Below, piece by piece: positions 41,653-50,574 of a stretch of DNA of 64,000 bases. The stretch's first letter is position 1; each line of letters begins with the position of its first letter. The translations under genes were made by a program, and so were the position numbers. The notes beneath the pieces are model-generated. The model made no database searches. It worked only from the letters and a program-made list of their open reading frames with translations, and had not been told where the DNA came from. Origin of the DNA: CAXXOK01 sp963675365 (GTDB lineage: Bacteria; Bacillota; Clostridia; Christensenellales; Aristaeellaceae); NCBI GenBank assembly GCA_963675365.2, contig CAXXVA010000001.1, forward strand, positions 310,001 to 374,000, given 5' to 3'.

Positions 41653-42458
41653 AGCAAGTTCAGCAACCACGGTGCTGTTGGTTTTTCGATCAATCTGGTA
41701 TTAAGATACGCCATCTCCAAGGTGATGCATGTTGTTCCCGAATAATATCCGTCCACTGGTGAAAGCACCATGACGATATCCGGCTTATCCATATTCGACA
41801 GACAAAGCGGCAAGAGAAATTGTACCTGTTCCCCATACATCTGAGGAACGACGATACTGGGGCTGTAGTTCGCCTTGCGCCTGGCAAGCTCTACCGCGCT
41901 GTCCATCAATAACATCGCATTCTCCAGCTCGCGGATCACCGGCGGAAGACGGTTTGCATTTTCTTGATCCTCCAGAATATGTTTATAGTTAATCCGGATG
42001 TTCCAATCCGGGTAGTAGCAGGATGCCGCCCCGCGATTGATGCTGAACACTTTCCTGGGCAGTGGCTCGATGTACTTAAGCCAAGGGGACGACTGCTCTG
42101 TGAAGCCTCTGAAATACCAGTCCAGCATCGTGTCTTTGCGCTTGTTGCGTTCAAAGTACGCAAAAATGCTTGCATACCTTGGCGTCAATAGCCCCGTATT
42201 GAAGCATGCCACTTCATTGCGTATATAGAACGCCTGATCTGCTTGTGTTTCATCTGGGGCATAGTAGTGGTCCAACGCAGCCTGTTGAAATAATATTTGT
42301 ATATATCGCTCCAGGATGGGTGTATAAATATTTTTGGTTTCATAAGCCGGATCTCGGAAATGCCATGGTTCAGGGATCGCCAACTCAGCCAGCCTGTCCA
42401 GTTGGTCATACCATGCAGGAATATAAGCGAACTCAAACAGATTGGGTTTGATTATCAT
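41649..42458 (-). CDS. DUF3825-like protein
   Basis: A 269-residue protein starting MIIKPNLFEFAYIPAWYDQL after AGAGGT; further-upstream ATG in the same frame overlaps the neighbouring gene. Patterns such as LAELAIPEPWHFRD and ERYIQILFQQAALD plus NRGAASCYYPDWNIRINYKH agree with DUF3825, a family of unknown function found in bacteria with RNA-related associations. It lies 5 bases from a Tn916-type regulator gene, so it is probably cargo of the same element. Confidence 0.6.
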   Translation of the reverse strand: MIIKPNLFEFAYIPAWYDQLDRLAELAIPEPWHFRDPAYETKNIYTPILERYIQILFQQAALDHYYAPDETQADQAFYIRNEVACFNTGLLTPRYASIFAYFERNKRKDTMLDWYFRGFTEQSSPWLKYIEPLPRKVFSINRGAASCYYPDWNIRINYKHILEDQENANRLPPVIRELENAMLLMDSAVELARRKANYSPSIVVPQMYGEQVQFLLPLCLSNMDKPDIVMVLSPVDGYYSGTTCITLEMAYLNTRLIEKPTAPWLLNLL

Positions 42459-42462
42459 ATTG

Positions 42463-42744
42463 TTACCTCTTTCTATTCTTTTCTGTTCCTTTATACTTAC
42501 CGTCCAGAATTTCTTGCAACTTGAATTTAGGGATAGCTTCAATCAAAGCCTCTTGAATATCCGCCTTCACGTCCTCATCTAGAACATATTGTACACTCCC
42601 ATTTCTGTCACACTCGGCCGAAGATGCAAGCCATGTAACATATGCATCATAATGATCGAGTATCTGAGCTACAGCACTAGAATTTCCATCTACTGCTTTT
42701 TTGATTATCTCAATGCTCACTAAATTACGCTCACTAGGTGCCAT
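42463..42744 (-). CDS. Conjugative-element helix-turn-helix protein (Tn916 Orf8 type)
   Basis: A 93-residue protein starting MAPSERNLVSIEIIKKAVDG, with AVAQILDHYDAYVTWLASSA and VKADIQEALIEAIPKF. This is the pattern of the small sigma-like helix-turn-helix protein paired with the sigma-70-like regulator in Tn916-family elements. It follows the sigma-like gene with almost no gap. No mobilisation genes are nearby, so it appears to be a remnant or a borrowed regulator. Confidence 0.72.
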   Translation of the reverse strand: MAPSERNLVSIEIIKKAVDGNSSAVAQILDHYDAYVTWLASSAECDRNGSVQYVLDEDVKADIQEALIEAIPKFKLQEILDGKYKGTEKNRKR

Positions 42745-42746
42745 GA

Positions 42747-43163
42747 CTAATTGTCCTTTCTGGATACCATTATTCGTAGTTCCTTCAGCGTCCAGGTTCT
42801 CCAATTTCGTATTGTACGATCTGACACATCAAAGCGTCTTGCGATGTCAACATCAGCCCAACCTTCCCAGAAATGCAACAAGAGAGCAAGCAATTTTCTT
42901 TCTTCTAGTGCTTGCAACGCATTATAAAGAGGCTCATAGGCGAAGTAACAGATAAGCTCGTCAAGTGAAATTTTCATTTCTTCAATCCGACAAATTGCCT
43001 GATCAGCTAATTCATCAGGATTCATAATGATGATGGGTGCCTTTTTTTCACGCCTGTTCATATTTCGATGTATATTATAGGTTCGATGGCGAACTACAGT
43101 TTTACAAAAACTATCAAATAACTCCTCTGCCAATAAGTCGTATGCTCTGGTCTTCTTGTTCAT
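42747..43163 (-). CDS. Sigma-70-like regulator (Tn916 Orf7 type)
   Basis: A 138-residue protein with a C-terminal region 4-type helix-turn-helix (WADVDIARRFDVSDRTIRNW) and an EERKLLALLLHFWEG helix, matching the sigma-like regulators of conjugative transposons. In Tn916 this class controls transfer gene transcription. Here it is followed by the Orf8-like gene and a DUF3825 gene. Confidence 0.75.
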   Translation of the reverse strand: MNKKTRAYDLLAEELFDSFCKTVVRHRTYNIHRNMNRREKKAPIIIMNPDELADQAICRIEEMKISLDELICYFAYEPLYNALQALEERKLLALLLHFWEGWADVDIARRFDVSDRTIRNWRTWTLKELRIMVSRKDN

Positions 43164-43602
43164 CGGTTATTTTGGCAAATGACAAACCCGTCCACACAAG
43201 CTTATAAACGGGTAATAAATCCAGATTACTATGTCATTTTGCCGCCCTACAAAATAAGTACCCCTAAGATATCGAAATTTGGAAAGATTCTAGTTATTAT
43301 TTTGGGATATATCCATGCGCTTATAATGTTGAAGCGGTATTTCGGTAATAATAGACAATCCCACTTGGCTGTTTCAGATTGCTGTGATAGCGTTTCAACC
43401 TTTCGCATGGTTTTGTCTTTTAGATTTGGTTGTTGAATGAATCCTATACATTACTTGACATTCTTGAAAGAGTCATCCGCATGATTGCTAACTATGTTAC
43501 TGACTTGGCCGAGCGAACTGCAGAATAAAAAAGAACTGTGCCACTACCTCTTTTTCATATGTACAGACTTTTCAAGGAAAGAAGTTGTATCCCATACGTA
43601 GT
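43164..43602. other. Gene-free stretch with nested inverted repeat
   Basis: About 440 bases without a credible gene. GGCAAATGACA (near 43173) and TGTCATTTTGCC (near 43230) form an imperfect outer repeat enclosing ACCCGT/ACGGGT, upstream of the sigma-like regulator. A short plus-strand frame ending at about 43528 (LDILERVIRMIANYVTDLAE) looks like a protein C-terminus but lacks a start. It is probably the join between a mobile element and the lipid cluster. Confidence 0.45.
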
Positions 43603-44616
43603 TTACTCCTTCGATTTAAAATAAATGCTCGCGCCAAAGGTTGAGCATGCGCCGATGATGATAGGCAGATAGAAGGTAAATAACCGCCACACCAGCAGTG
43701 CCAGACCAATCGTTCCCGGAGTATACAGCCCTTTAAAAAAAAGCAGGAATCCGACCTCTTGCGCACCGCTTGAACCCGGCAAAGGCGTATAACTTGCACT
43801 GATAAATAATAGGAAGGCAATTGTGAGTATCTGATTCCACGCATAGCCTATCGGATTGAAGGCGTAATACACGCATAGCGCAATGCTCATGAGCGCAAAT
43901 ATACGCAAAGCAGCTAATATGATCTGAACAATCAGAAACTTCGGTGTTCTAAACATTTGCCGGATATTCGCATGGTAATTGTCTAACTCAACATTAATGC
44001 GCAGTTGAACCTCGTCTGGTTTTTTAATAAGTTTAAGCTTGATACCGATTCGGACAATAAATCCGATGATTGCATCAACAATCGGTTTATTGGTCGCGAT
44101 AAGCACAATTAGCGGTACGGAGATAAAATTGATAAAAAATCCAATATTGATCGCCCATCGAACGCTGGAAAGCTGTGTGCTCACGAAGTCCGCATTAAAA
44201 ATCCACAGCACGGAGGTCACCAAGACAATGGTCACCTGCTGAGAGAAAAATTTCGTAGCCAGTGCTGACGAGCTTATTGAATATGGCACATTATTTTTGC
44301 TGAGGTAGTATGCCTCCATAGGTTGTCCTCCAGTTGCACCCGGAGTAATATTGGAAAAATAAGCGCCGATCAGCGAGACGATCATCGCATATCGGAACGG
44401 AATATGACTGCACTTACTACGAAGTGCACTGTACAGCGCACACGAATCTGCAAACCAGCATATCACCAAGCCCATGGCTGCCAAGGCAATCCATGTGTTG
44501 TCCACAATCAAGTTGATTTGTCGCATGTTATTGATATCATCGTTGCCAAATATTAAAAACAAGGTGATTCCAAGCGTCGCAAGGACAAAAGCAATGCCGA
44601 TCCTGTTGCGTTTCAT
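43603..44616 (-). CDS. Flippase-like membrane protein (LPG synthase TM / YbhN-AglD family)
   Basis: A 337-residue integral membrane protein with about eight transmembrane segments. Conserved elements include SNITPGATGGQPMEAYYLSK in the first half and SASYTPLPGSSGAQEVGFLL in the second, the two P-G-x-x-G-x-x-E/Q motifs typical of the family. Relatives flip lipids such as lysyl-phosphatidylglycerol or act in lipid glycosylation. It is the last gene of the leftward radical SAM-PlsY-YidC operon, suggesting export of a lipid made by the cluster. Confidence 0.85.
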   Translation of the reverse strand: MKRNRIGIAFVLATLGITLFLIFGNDDINNMRQINLIVDNTWIALAAMGLVICWFADSCALYSALRSKCSHIPFRYAMIVSLIGAYFSNITPGATGGQPMEAYYLSKNNVPYSISSSALATKFFSQQVTIVLVTSVLWIFNADFVSTQLSSVRWAINIGFFINFISVPLIVLIATNKPIVDAIIGFIVRIGIKLKLIKKPDEVQLRINVELDNYHANIRQMFRTPKFLIVQIILAALRIFALMSIALCVYYAFNPIGYAWNQILTIAFLLFISASYTPLPGSSGAQEVGFLLFFKGLYTPGTIGLALLVWRLFTFYLPIIIGACSTFGASIYFKSKE

Positions 44617-44619
44617 GAT

Positions 44620-44664
44620 TTACGCCTCATAGCTTTCAGGTGTCCAAAACCCTGTCCGGATCAT
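44620..44664 (-). CDS. Possible 14-residue leader peptide
   Basis: MIRTGFWTPESYEA, 7 bases after a strong TAGGAGG and ending 3 bases before the flippase ATG, which has no ribosome site of its own. Translation of the flippase could depend on this peptide (coupling or attenuation). Confidence 0.4.
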   Translation of the reverse strand: MIRTGFWTPESYEA

Positions 44665-44765
44665 CAACTGACCTCCTATCCTTTTCGCAATCAAGGGTAT
44701 TGGTTTTTAACAGACTATTAGTCGCTATACCATTCATTTCCGCTTAGTTGGACAAATAAATGGAG

Positions 44766-45626
44766 TTACTTCTCTTTGATGAACTTTTTCAAGAACAGAT
44801 CCTGTATCACTTGATATATGTTGCCAGCAATCCAGTATAGTCCGATGCCTGCCGGCATCGTAATGGTGATGATCCCACTGAAAATCGGCGAGATCATCAC
44901 CATATACTTTGATAGGTTGGGTGAGGATGTTTGCTCCGGTATGTTGGGCATGGAATATCGCGCTGTTTTTGTTGCAATCCACGATGTGGCAAAAGCGAGC
45001 AAAGGTATCAACAGCAGGCTGAACTGCAGCATGTTTTCAAAGGAAAGAGTTTGCATGGAAAAAACCTGGGAAGGAATAATCCCAAGGTTGATCCCGAACA
45101 AATTCATATTCGGCAGGCTGAAACCATTAAGAATATCTGATACCTGAGTAAGCAGTTCGGGATGGCTGCTGTAGTATCCTAAAATACTCATGTCCTTCAT
45201 ATGCTCCGCTCCCTGATACGCAGAGGGTATGGTTTGAAATAACTGGTCAATGATTTCCGCCGAAAATCCATACATGTAGGTTAACGGACGTGAAAAGACC
45301 TGGTACATACCAAACAGGAGCGGAAGCTGTATCAGCTGTGGAAGGCATCCACTCAGAGGACTATAGTGATTTTCCTTATAAAACTGCGCCAGTTTTGCCT
45401 GTAATTTCTCAGAGTCGGTTTTGTACTTATCCTGAAGTTCCTTAAGTTGCGGTTGTAACCTGTTCATCACCAGCGTAGATCTGCGCTGCCGTATCGCAAG
45501 GGGCAAAAGCATTGTTTTCACGCCTATTGTGAACATCACAAGCGCTATACCATAATTTTGAAAAGCAATCGTATCATACAAAAACTTAAGAATGTGTCCC
45601 ATGGGCACAGCAATAAAGTCGAACAT
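44766..45626 (-). CDS. yidC: YidC/Oxa1-family membrane protein insertase
   Basis: A 286-residue protein with five transmembrane segments. YidC features: LPLAIRQRRSTLVMNRLQPQ (with the groove Arg), the coiled cytoplasmic loop KELQDKYKTDSEKLQAKLAQ, then GCLPQLIQLPLLFGMYQVFS and the C-terminal IGLYWIAGNIYQVIQDLFLK. No lipoprotein signal Cys is seen. It inserts small membrane proteins. Being inside a lipid operon and not beside rpmH/rnpA, it is probably a second, specialised copy serving cluster-encoded membrane enzymes. Confidence 0.92.
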   Translation of the reverse strand: MFDFIAVPMGHILKFLYDTIAFQNYGIALVMFTIGVKTMLLPLAIRQRRSTLVMNRLQPQLKELQDKYKTDSEKLQAKLAQFYKENHYSPLSGCLPQLIQLPLLFGMYQVFSRPLTYMYGFSAEIIDQLFQTIPSAYQGAEHMKDMSILGYYSSHPELLTQVSDILNGFSLPNMNLFGINLGIIPSQVFSMQTLSFENMLQFSLLLIPLLAFATSWIATKTARYSMPNIPEQTSSPNLSKYMVMISPIFSGIITITMPAGIGLYWIAGNIYQVIQDLFLKKFIKEK

Positions 45627-45658
45627 AAACTGGTTTTTCCTTTCGATGCTCAGCTAGA

Positions 45659-46282
45659 TTATTCCGGATTTTGTTTAGAGAATATATCTACACGTTTTTC
45701 TTTCCCATGTAGCAGTCGTCTGATATTGGAGCGATGCGCAAACAGAACCAATCCGAAGACATAAACCACAAATCCCAAAGACATCCACTCTCTTTGCGCT
45801 ACACTCATCGTGCTGTTCACGACAATTAAACATAACGCACCGCAAATGTTACCCAGAGAAATCATACGCGTTTTCAAAGCAATAGGGATAAGTACGAAGA
45901 GATAAATACAGCTATAGACAGGATTCACAAACGACAAGACTCCCAGTGATGTTGCGACGCCTTTTCCTCCTTTGAATTGAAAGAAAACCGGCCAAATATG
46001 TCCTGTGACAGCTGCCATGCCGCCAGCCATCGCACCGATATTCCCCGCAAGCAGGCTTCCAAGCCATGCCGCGAGAACTCCCTTGCAGCAGTCAACAATA
46101 AAGACAAAAATGGCTGGTTTTTTCCCCAGCATCCGATAAACATTGGTAGTACCTGTTGAATGACTGCCTTTTTCACGAATATCACCCTTGCCCATGCATT
46201 GGCTTAGGATAATCCCTGGCTGAATGCTGCCAATCAGATACCCAAGAATAACGCACAGCGGTATCGAAACATATAGCTCCAT
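45659..46282 (-). CDS. plsY: Glycerol-3-phosphate acyltransferase PlsY
   Basis: A 207-residue membrane protein. All three PlsY motifs are recognisable: DIREKGSHSTGTTNVYRMLG (serine/arginine motif 1), GHIWPVFFQFKGGKGVATSL (motif 2) and LFAHRSNIRRLLHGKE (motif 3). It uses acyl-phosphate to acylate glycerol-3-phosphate, the first step of phospholipid synthesis. The H-S-T-G-T-T-N variant differs from the common G-N-T-G-A-T-N. A second, more divergent PlsY is encoded at 60.3 kb. Confidence 0.92.
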   Translation of the reverse strand: MELYVSIPLCVILGYLIGSIQPGIILSQCMGKGDIREKGSHSTGTTNVYRMLGKKPAIFVFIVDCCKGVLAAWLGSLLAGNIGAMAGGMAAVTGHIWPVFFQFKGGKGVATSLGVLSFVNPVYSCIYLFVLIPIALKTRMISLGNICGALCLIVVNSTMSVAQREWMSLGFVVYVFGLVLFAHRSNIRRLLHGKEKRVDIFSKQNPE

Positions 46283-46296
46283 TCGCTTCCTCTGCT

Positions 46297-46887
46297 TCAG
46301 CTCATAGGAGTAACTTGAAACGTGCTATAGAGTTGTCCGGCAATCAGGGCTATCAGGATAATTCCACCCGCGGCATAGGCGATTTTCGTATGTTTATATC
46401 CCTGCCAATAGCCGTAAACAAGCCCTACAAGAGACATGACAAAAGAACCCGCAAAGATCAGCGAAACGTTTACAATACTCATATGGATGCTGTACCCAAA
46501 TACCATGCCCGCAATCAATACCGGAATGAACCAGCGAACCGCCAGCCATGCATATTTGATGATTGTGATGGTATTTTGCATCGTTTCACGAAAATCCTCG
46601 GGATAAAACACCTTAAATCCCATATAAGCCGTCATCGAGGTAAGGAGAATAAGCAATGTATAAACCTTTATGTGTTCGATATTCAACGCTGAGATTAAGG
46701 GCTCAAGCCAAATGGATAATCCCCACCCTAAGAGTGTCAATACCGTCTGGAATGCCGCAAAGACAGCGCTCAACAGAATGCTCCGTTTTAGCGGCAAGCT
46801 GCCCTGCGTAGCGCCGATGGCCATGGTCGGCGCCACGTATACCAGCAGGCAGCATAGAAAAAACAGTCCGCTTTCAGCCGCTTTCAT
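46297..46887 (-). CDS. MntP-like membrane protein
   Basis: A 196-residue protein with six predicted transmembrane segments. SLPLKRSILLSAVFAAFQTV then LTLLGWGL resembles the first repeat of MntP-type manganese exporters, but the transport aspartates cannot be placed with confidence. Its start overlaps the radical SAM stop by 4 bases, so the two are coupled. It may move a small solute or be a membrane partner of the radical SAM enzyme. Confidence 0.6.
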   Translation of the reverse strand: MKAAESGLFFLCCLLVYVAPTMAIGATQGSLPLKRSILLSAVFAAFQTVLTLLGWGLSIWLEPLISALNIEHIKVYTLLILLTSMTAYMGFKVFYPEDFRETMQNTITIIKYAWLAVRWFIPVLIAGMVFGYSIHMSIVNVSLIFAGSFVMSLVGLVYGYWQGYKHTKIAYAAGGIILIALIAGQLYSTFQVTPMS

Positions 46888-48293
46888 TCGCGTGCACTCT
46901 CTTTGGTTACATCACATTGAATTCCACTGTTTTGGCAAGAGCAATGCCACAGTGCATCGGCTACAGGCGACCATGCAAGCGCAGCGTCTGTACATTTGCT
47001 GCATAGATCCTCCACATTCTCAGGGCTCATCAGATCGGTGGATTTGGCATCGGCTGCCTGTACCATGCTGGTCAGCGCACCGGGATTGTCCAAAAGCGGG
47101 CATGGACGCAGATGATTTTCATTAAAAGGTTGATTGTTGTGGTAGGCCATAAACAGCGGAGCTTGATAAGCTTCCAACAGCGTTTTTTGATGAATGTTTG
47201 TATCCGAATAATGGATGAACGCACAGGGTTCAATATCACCAGCGGCATTGATATGCAGATAGCTTCGTCCGCCTGCGATACATCCGTTTACATATTCGCC
47301 GTCGTTCCAGAAATCAATCGTGAAAATCGATTTGGTTTTTCTAAACTTCCGAAGCTGGTGATACATGTATTCCCGCTGTTCTGCCGAAGCCATCAATTCC
47401 GGGACGGCGTCTACGCCTACAGGTATATACGTAAAGAACCAGGCCATTTTGCAACCCATCTCAATCAGGTAGTCGAAATAGGCCTCGCTCCCGATGATTT
47501 CCGTATTCTGGCTTGTGTAGCAGCAGCTTGCCGCAAACGGCAATTTGTGCGCTTTCAAGAGCGCCATTGCTTTTTCAACCTTTTGATGCGTACCCTTGCC
47601 GCGTCTCGCATCGGTATGCTCCTCATATCCTTCTATGGAAAGCGCGGGGATGAAATTCTGAACGCGGAGCATCTCGTTACAGAAGGCCTCGTCAATCAAC
47701 GTACCGTTGGTGAACGCAAGGAAAGCACAATCGGGATGCATTTCGCAGAGCTTGATAATATCGGCTTTACGTACCAGCGGTTCGCCGCCGGAGTAAAGGT
47801 ACGCGTAAGTTCCCATTTCTTTGCCTTGCCGGATGATGCTGTCGAGCGTTTCCAAAGAAAGATTCATTCCATGACCATATTCCGCCGCCCAGCAGCCGAT
47901 ACATTTTAAGTTACACGCGCTGGTGGGATCCATCAGGATAGCCCACGGAACGTTGCACCCATACTTGTTCTGCCACTTCAACTGTTTACGATAACCAATC
48001 ATCGTTGCGTTTACCGCGACATTCTCAAATAACCTTTTCCGAACCCCTGGGTCAATGTCAGTCCATAGGCTAGTGGCCAGCTTAAACCAATTCCCATCCT
48101 TATCGCTCAGTCCATTCCGGATTTTTTCAAAAGACTTTTTATTATCGCCCCTTTTCTTGGGCAGCAGCGAATCGGCCCTGACCATCCATTTGAGTAATTT
48201 GGGAATGTTTTCATCCGGATTTCGATCCAGGTATTTCATAGCGGTTTTAAATCCGATTCTCTTGGCGTATCCTGCCGCAGTTCCTTTTGCCAT
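46884..48293 (-). CDS. Radical SAM protein with SPASM-like C-terminus
   Basis: A 469-residue protein; ATG at 48293 follows GGAGG by 8 bases. An N-terminal helical region of about 115 residues (YLDRNPDENIPKLLKWM, VNATMIGYRKQLK) precedes the radical SAM core. This has PWAILMDPTSACNLKCIGCW (C-x3-C-x2-C cluster), the SAM-binding YLYSGGEPLVRK and IPALSIEGYEEHTDARRGKG. The C-terminal part has further Cys (GCIAGGRSYLHINAAGDIEPCAFIHYSD split across, RPCPLL, CSKCTD), suggesting extra iron-sulfur clusters. The substrate is unknown. First gene of an operon with PlsY, YidC and a flippase, so a lipid substrate is plausible. Confidence 0.88.
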   Translation of the reverse strand: MAKGTAAGYAKRIGFKTAMKYLDRNPDENIPKLLKWMVRADSLLPKKRGDNKKSFEKIRNGLSDKDGNWFKLATSLWTDIDPGVRKRLFENVAVNATMIGYRKQLKWQNKYGCNVPWAILMDPTSACNLKCIGCWAAEYGHGMNLSLETLDSIIRQGKEMGTYAYLYSGGEPLVRKADIIKLCEMHPDCAFLAFTNGTLIDEAFCNEMLRVQNFIPALSIEGYEEHTDARRGKGTHQKVEKAMALLKAHKLPFAASCCYTSQNTEIIGSEAYFDYLIEMGCKMAWFFTYIPVGVDAVPELMASAEQREYMYHQLRKFRKTKSIFTIDFWNDGEYVNGCIAGGRSYLHINAAGDIEPCAFIHYSDTNIHQKTLLEAYQAPLFMAYHNNQPFNENHLRPCPLLDNPGALTSMVQAADAKSTDLMSPENVEDLCSKCTDAALAWSPVADALWHCSCQNSGIQCDVTKESARE

Positions 48294-48387
48294 GACGATA
48301 GCCTCCATCCTTTCGATTGATTATGGTTAGTATAGAAGGAAACGTCATCGGCAGGTAGCTTCAACATAGGCGATATGTTGATGAATG

Positions 48388-48561
48388 GCTACAAAATCGT
48401 CTATTTGTAGCATAATTGGAAACGCAATCGTAAGACTGTTTCATTTCTTCCGCTCTCAGTGAATTCTAATCCGAAATGCGATGCACCCTGTGGTATTTTG
48501 CCAAATAAGAGGCATATTGCCGTTATATGCCCATTGAATAAATGCGCATAACTCTTATAAT
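48388..48561 (+). promoter_or_regulatory. Divergent control region with two inverted repeats and a promoter
   Basis: The gap between the radical SAM operon and the phasin operon holds two perfect inverted repeats. GCTACAAA/TTTGTAGC is at 48388-48395 and 48404-48411. GGCATAT/ATATGCC is at 48511-48517 and 48525-48531. TTGAAT (48534-48539), 16-base spacer and TATAAT (48556-48561) drive the rightward operon. A leftward -10, TATACT, is at 48334-48329. The repeats are TetR-sized, and a TetR gene is last in the rightward operon. Confidence 0.65.
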
Positions 48562-48627
48562 GGACATGTATCCCGTTAAACACATTGTTTCATGGAACTC
48601 GCAACACAGCAAGAGGGAGGAAATTTC

Positions 48628-48960
48628 ATGTTTTCATTTGGGGAAGATCTAAGGAAAGTGATACTGGCGGGAGTCGGCGCTGTTGCACAGACCAGCGAGA
48701 ATGCGAAATGGCTGCTGGAAGACCTTGTGCACAAAGGCGAACTCACAGTCGAACAGGGCAAGGTACTCAATGAAGAGCTCAAGCATACCGTCAAAGAGAA
48801 GATGAAAGGCGGTATTGACGTTATTCTTGACGGGAAAAACAAGAAATCTCTTATTGATCAATTGGATACCATGACTCCTGACGAACTGAAACAACTGCGG
48901 GAAAAGCTGTCCGCAATGGAGGAAACGCAAAATGCTGCCGACACAGCAAAACCTGAGTGA
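48628..48960 (+). CDS. Phasin-like protein (PhaF/PhaI type helical)
   Basis: A 110-residue helical protein starting MFSFGEDLRKVILAGVGAVA after GGGAGG. The pattern QTSENAKWLLEDLVHKGELT then VEQGKVLNEEL is typical of the phasin-like regulators often encoded before UbiB/ABC1 kinase genes. It overlaps the kinase start by 29 bases. No polyhydroxyalkanoate synthesis genes are present, so it probably works as a lipid-surface or kinase accessory protein. Confidence 0.7.
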   Translation: MFSFGEDLRKVILAGVGAVAQTSENAKWLLEDLVHKGELTVEQGKVLNEELKHTVKEKMKGGIDVILDGKNKKSLIDQLDTMTPDELKQLREKLSAMEETQNAADTAKPE

Positions 48961-50539
48961 CTACGAAAGCAAGCGCAAAGCACGGTTTCGTGAGATTCTC
49001 GGGATCCTGGTCAAGCATAACCTTGCATCCGGCATCACTCCGGAAAAGTTAGTCAACATTTTAGAGGATTTAGGTCCGACGTATATCAAGCTTGGGCAGA
49101 TTATGTCCATGCGCAATGACATTTTACCCAAGGTTTACTGTGTAGAACTCGCAAAGCTCCGCTCAGAAGTGGCACCTATGTCGTATGAGGATGTTCGGGC
49201 CATCATTGAGGACTCCTGCGGGAGTCCTCTCCTTGAATTGTTTAAAGATTTTGAAGAGACACCACTCGGTTCAGCTTCCATCGCGCAAGCACATCGCGCG
49301 CATCTGATGAATGGCACACCGGTGGTTGTAAAGGTGCAAAGACGTGGAATCTTCGATACCATGTCGCGCGATATTACTATGCTGAAACGGGTATCAAAAG
49401 CGTTTAAATATGTCGGGGGCTTCGGAGAAATGATAGATTTCGATATCATTTTGGACGAACTGTGGCATGTTGCACAGGAAGAAACGGATTTCCTTCACGA
49501 GGCAGGCAATGCAGAGGAATTCTATCAGCTTAACACGAACGTGTTGTATATTACCTGTCCGAGAATCATCAAAGGATTGACCACATCCAAAGTGCTGGTC
49601 ATGGAACACATTGGAGGTTGTGCAATCAACGACCATACCACGCTCAAAGCCGATGGTTATGATTTTCATGAAATAGGTGAAAAGCTGGCCGATAACTATG
49701 TGAAACAAGTGATTGATGACGGCTTTTTTCATGCGGATCCACATCCCGGCAATATTCGCATTCAAGATGGTAAGATCGTTTGGATTGATTTTGGCATGAT
49801 GGGGCGGCTTTCCATGAGTGATCAAAGGGCGCTGTCTGCTGCCGTGAAAGCAATTGCCCGTCGTGATGTTGGAACGCTTAAGGACGTTGTCATTTCCATG
49901 GGAGTCTGTCGCGCTAGAATCAATCACGCCAAACTCTATGCAGATATCGATGATTTACTATCCCGTCTGGGCACGATTGATATGGGCAGTATGGATATCG
50001 TGATGATTATTGATACGGTGCTTGAAGTCGCACAAACGCACAAGATCGCAATGCCGCCGGGAATGTCCATGCTGGGGCGCGGCATGGCTACATTGCAAGG
50101 CGTGCTGGCGGAATTGAGTCCGGACGTCAACTTCATCGAAATTATGGCTAAGCATATGCGATCGGACATGTTCGGACGATTCGATTGGGAGAAAGCAATA
50201 TCCGAGAGTGGACAGTCCATTATGGATTCCGGAAAAAAAGCATTGGATATCCCCGCGCTGCTTGCTGAATCTTTACGAATGGCAATGAAAGGGCAAACCA
50301 AGCTGGGGATGGAATTACAGGCGACGGACGAATTCAGAATCATGGTCAGCAATTGGGTAAACACACTCGTCAAAGCCATCCTGGTCGCTTCACTTTTACT
50401 TGGTTCGAGTTTACTGTCCACAACGGACATGCAGCCACAGTTGTTTCAGGTCCCGGCAATCGGTGTGATTGGTTATAGCGTCACATTTGTAATGAGCATC
50501 TGGCTGCTTGTGGATATCAGGCGAAGCAGAAAAAAATAA
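48932..50539 (+). CDS. UbiB/ABC1-family atypical kinase (ATPase)
   Basis: A 535-residue protein. Family motifs: GPTYIKLGQIMSMRNDILP (K-x-G-Q), the Ala-rich-loop variant PLGSASIAQAHRAHLM, VVKVQRRGI (nucleotide Lys), HADPHPGNIRIQDGKIVWID then FGMMG (catalytic loop and DFG). Two C-terminal transmembrane helices (AILVASLLLGSSLL; VIGYSVTFVMSIWLLVDI) anchor it. Relatives support ubiquinone synthesis or lipid distribution. Quinone genes are absent here, so a role in membrane lipid handling is more likely. Confidence 0.9.
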   Translation: MLPTQQNLSDYESKRKARFREILGILVKHNLASGITPEKLVNILEDLGPTYIKLGQIMSMRNDILPKVYCVELAKLRSEVAPMSYEDVRAIIEDSCGSPLLELFKDFEETPLGSASIAQAHRAHLMNGTPVVVKVQRRGIFDTMSRDITMLKRVSKAFKYVGGFGEMIDFDIILDELWHVAQEETDFLHEAGNAEEFYQLNTNVLYITCPRIIKGLTTSKVLVMEHIGGCAINDHTTLKADGYDFHEIGEKLADNYVKQVIDDGFFHADPHPGNIRIQDGKIVWIDFGMMGRLSMSDQRALSAAVKAIARRDVGTLKDVVISMGVCRARINHAKLYADIDDLLSRLGTIDMGSMDIVMIIDTVLEVAQTHKIAMPPGMSMLGRGMATLQGVLAELSPDVNFIEIMAKHMRSDMFGRFDWEKAISESGQSIMDSGKKALDIPALLAESLRMAMKGQTKLGMELQATDEFRIMVSNWVNTLVKAILVASLLLGSSLLSTTDMQPQLFQVPAIGVIGYSVTFVMSIWLLVDIRRSRKK

Positions 50540-50574
50540 CGCATCCTTGCAAACAGCTCATGTAAAGGAGCAAC

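Noticed and set aside
1..43163. Integrase, repressor and lysis genes of the prophage
   Set aside because: Looked for but not seen; no frame shows tyrosine or serine recombinase, CI-type repressor, holin or endolysin features, so they probably lie left of the window or are lost.
43179..43436. 85-codon frame starting MTNPSTQAYKRV
   Set aside because: Runs through the nested inverted repeat, no ribosome site, no recognisable motif, composition unlike neighbours.
46297..46887. Firm assignment of the six-helix protein as a manganese exporter
   Set aside because: Only one segment resembles MntP and the metal-binding residues could not be placed, so only a tentative label was kept.
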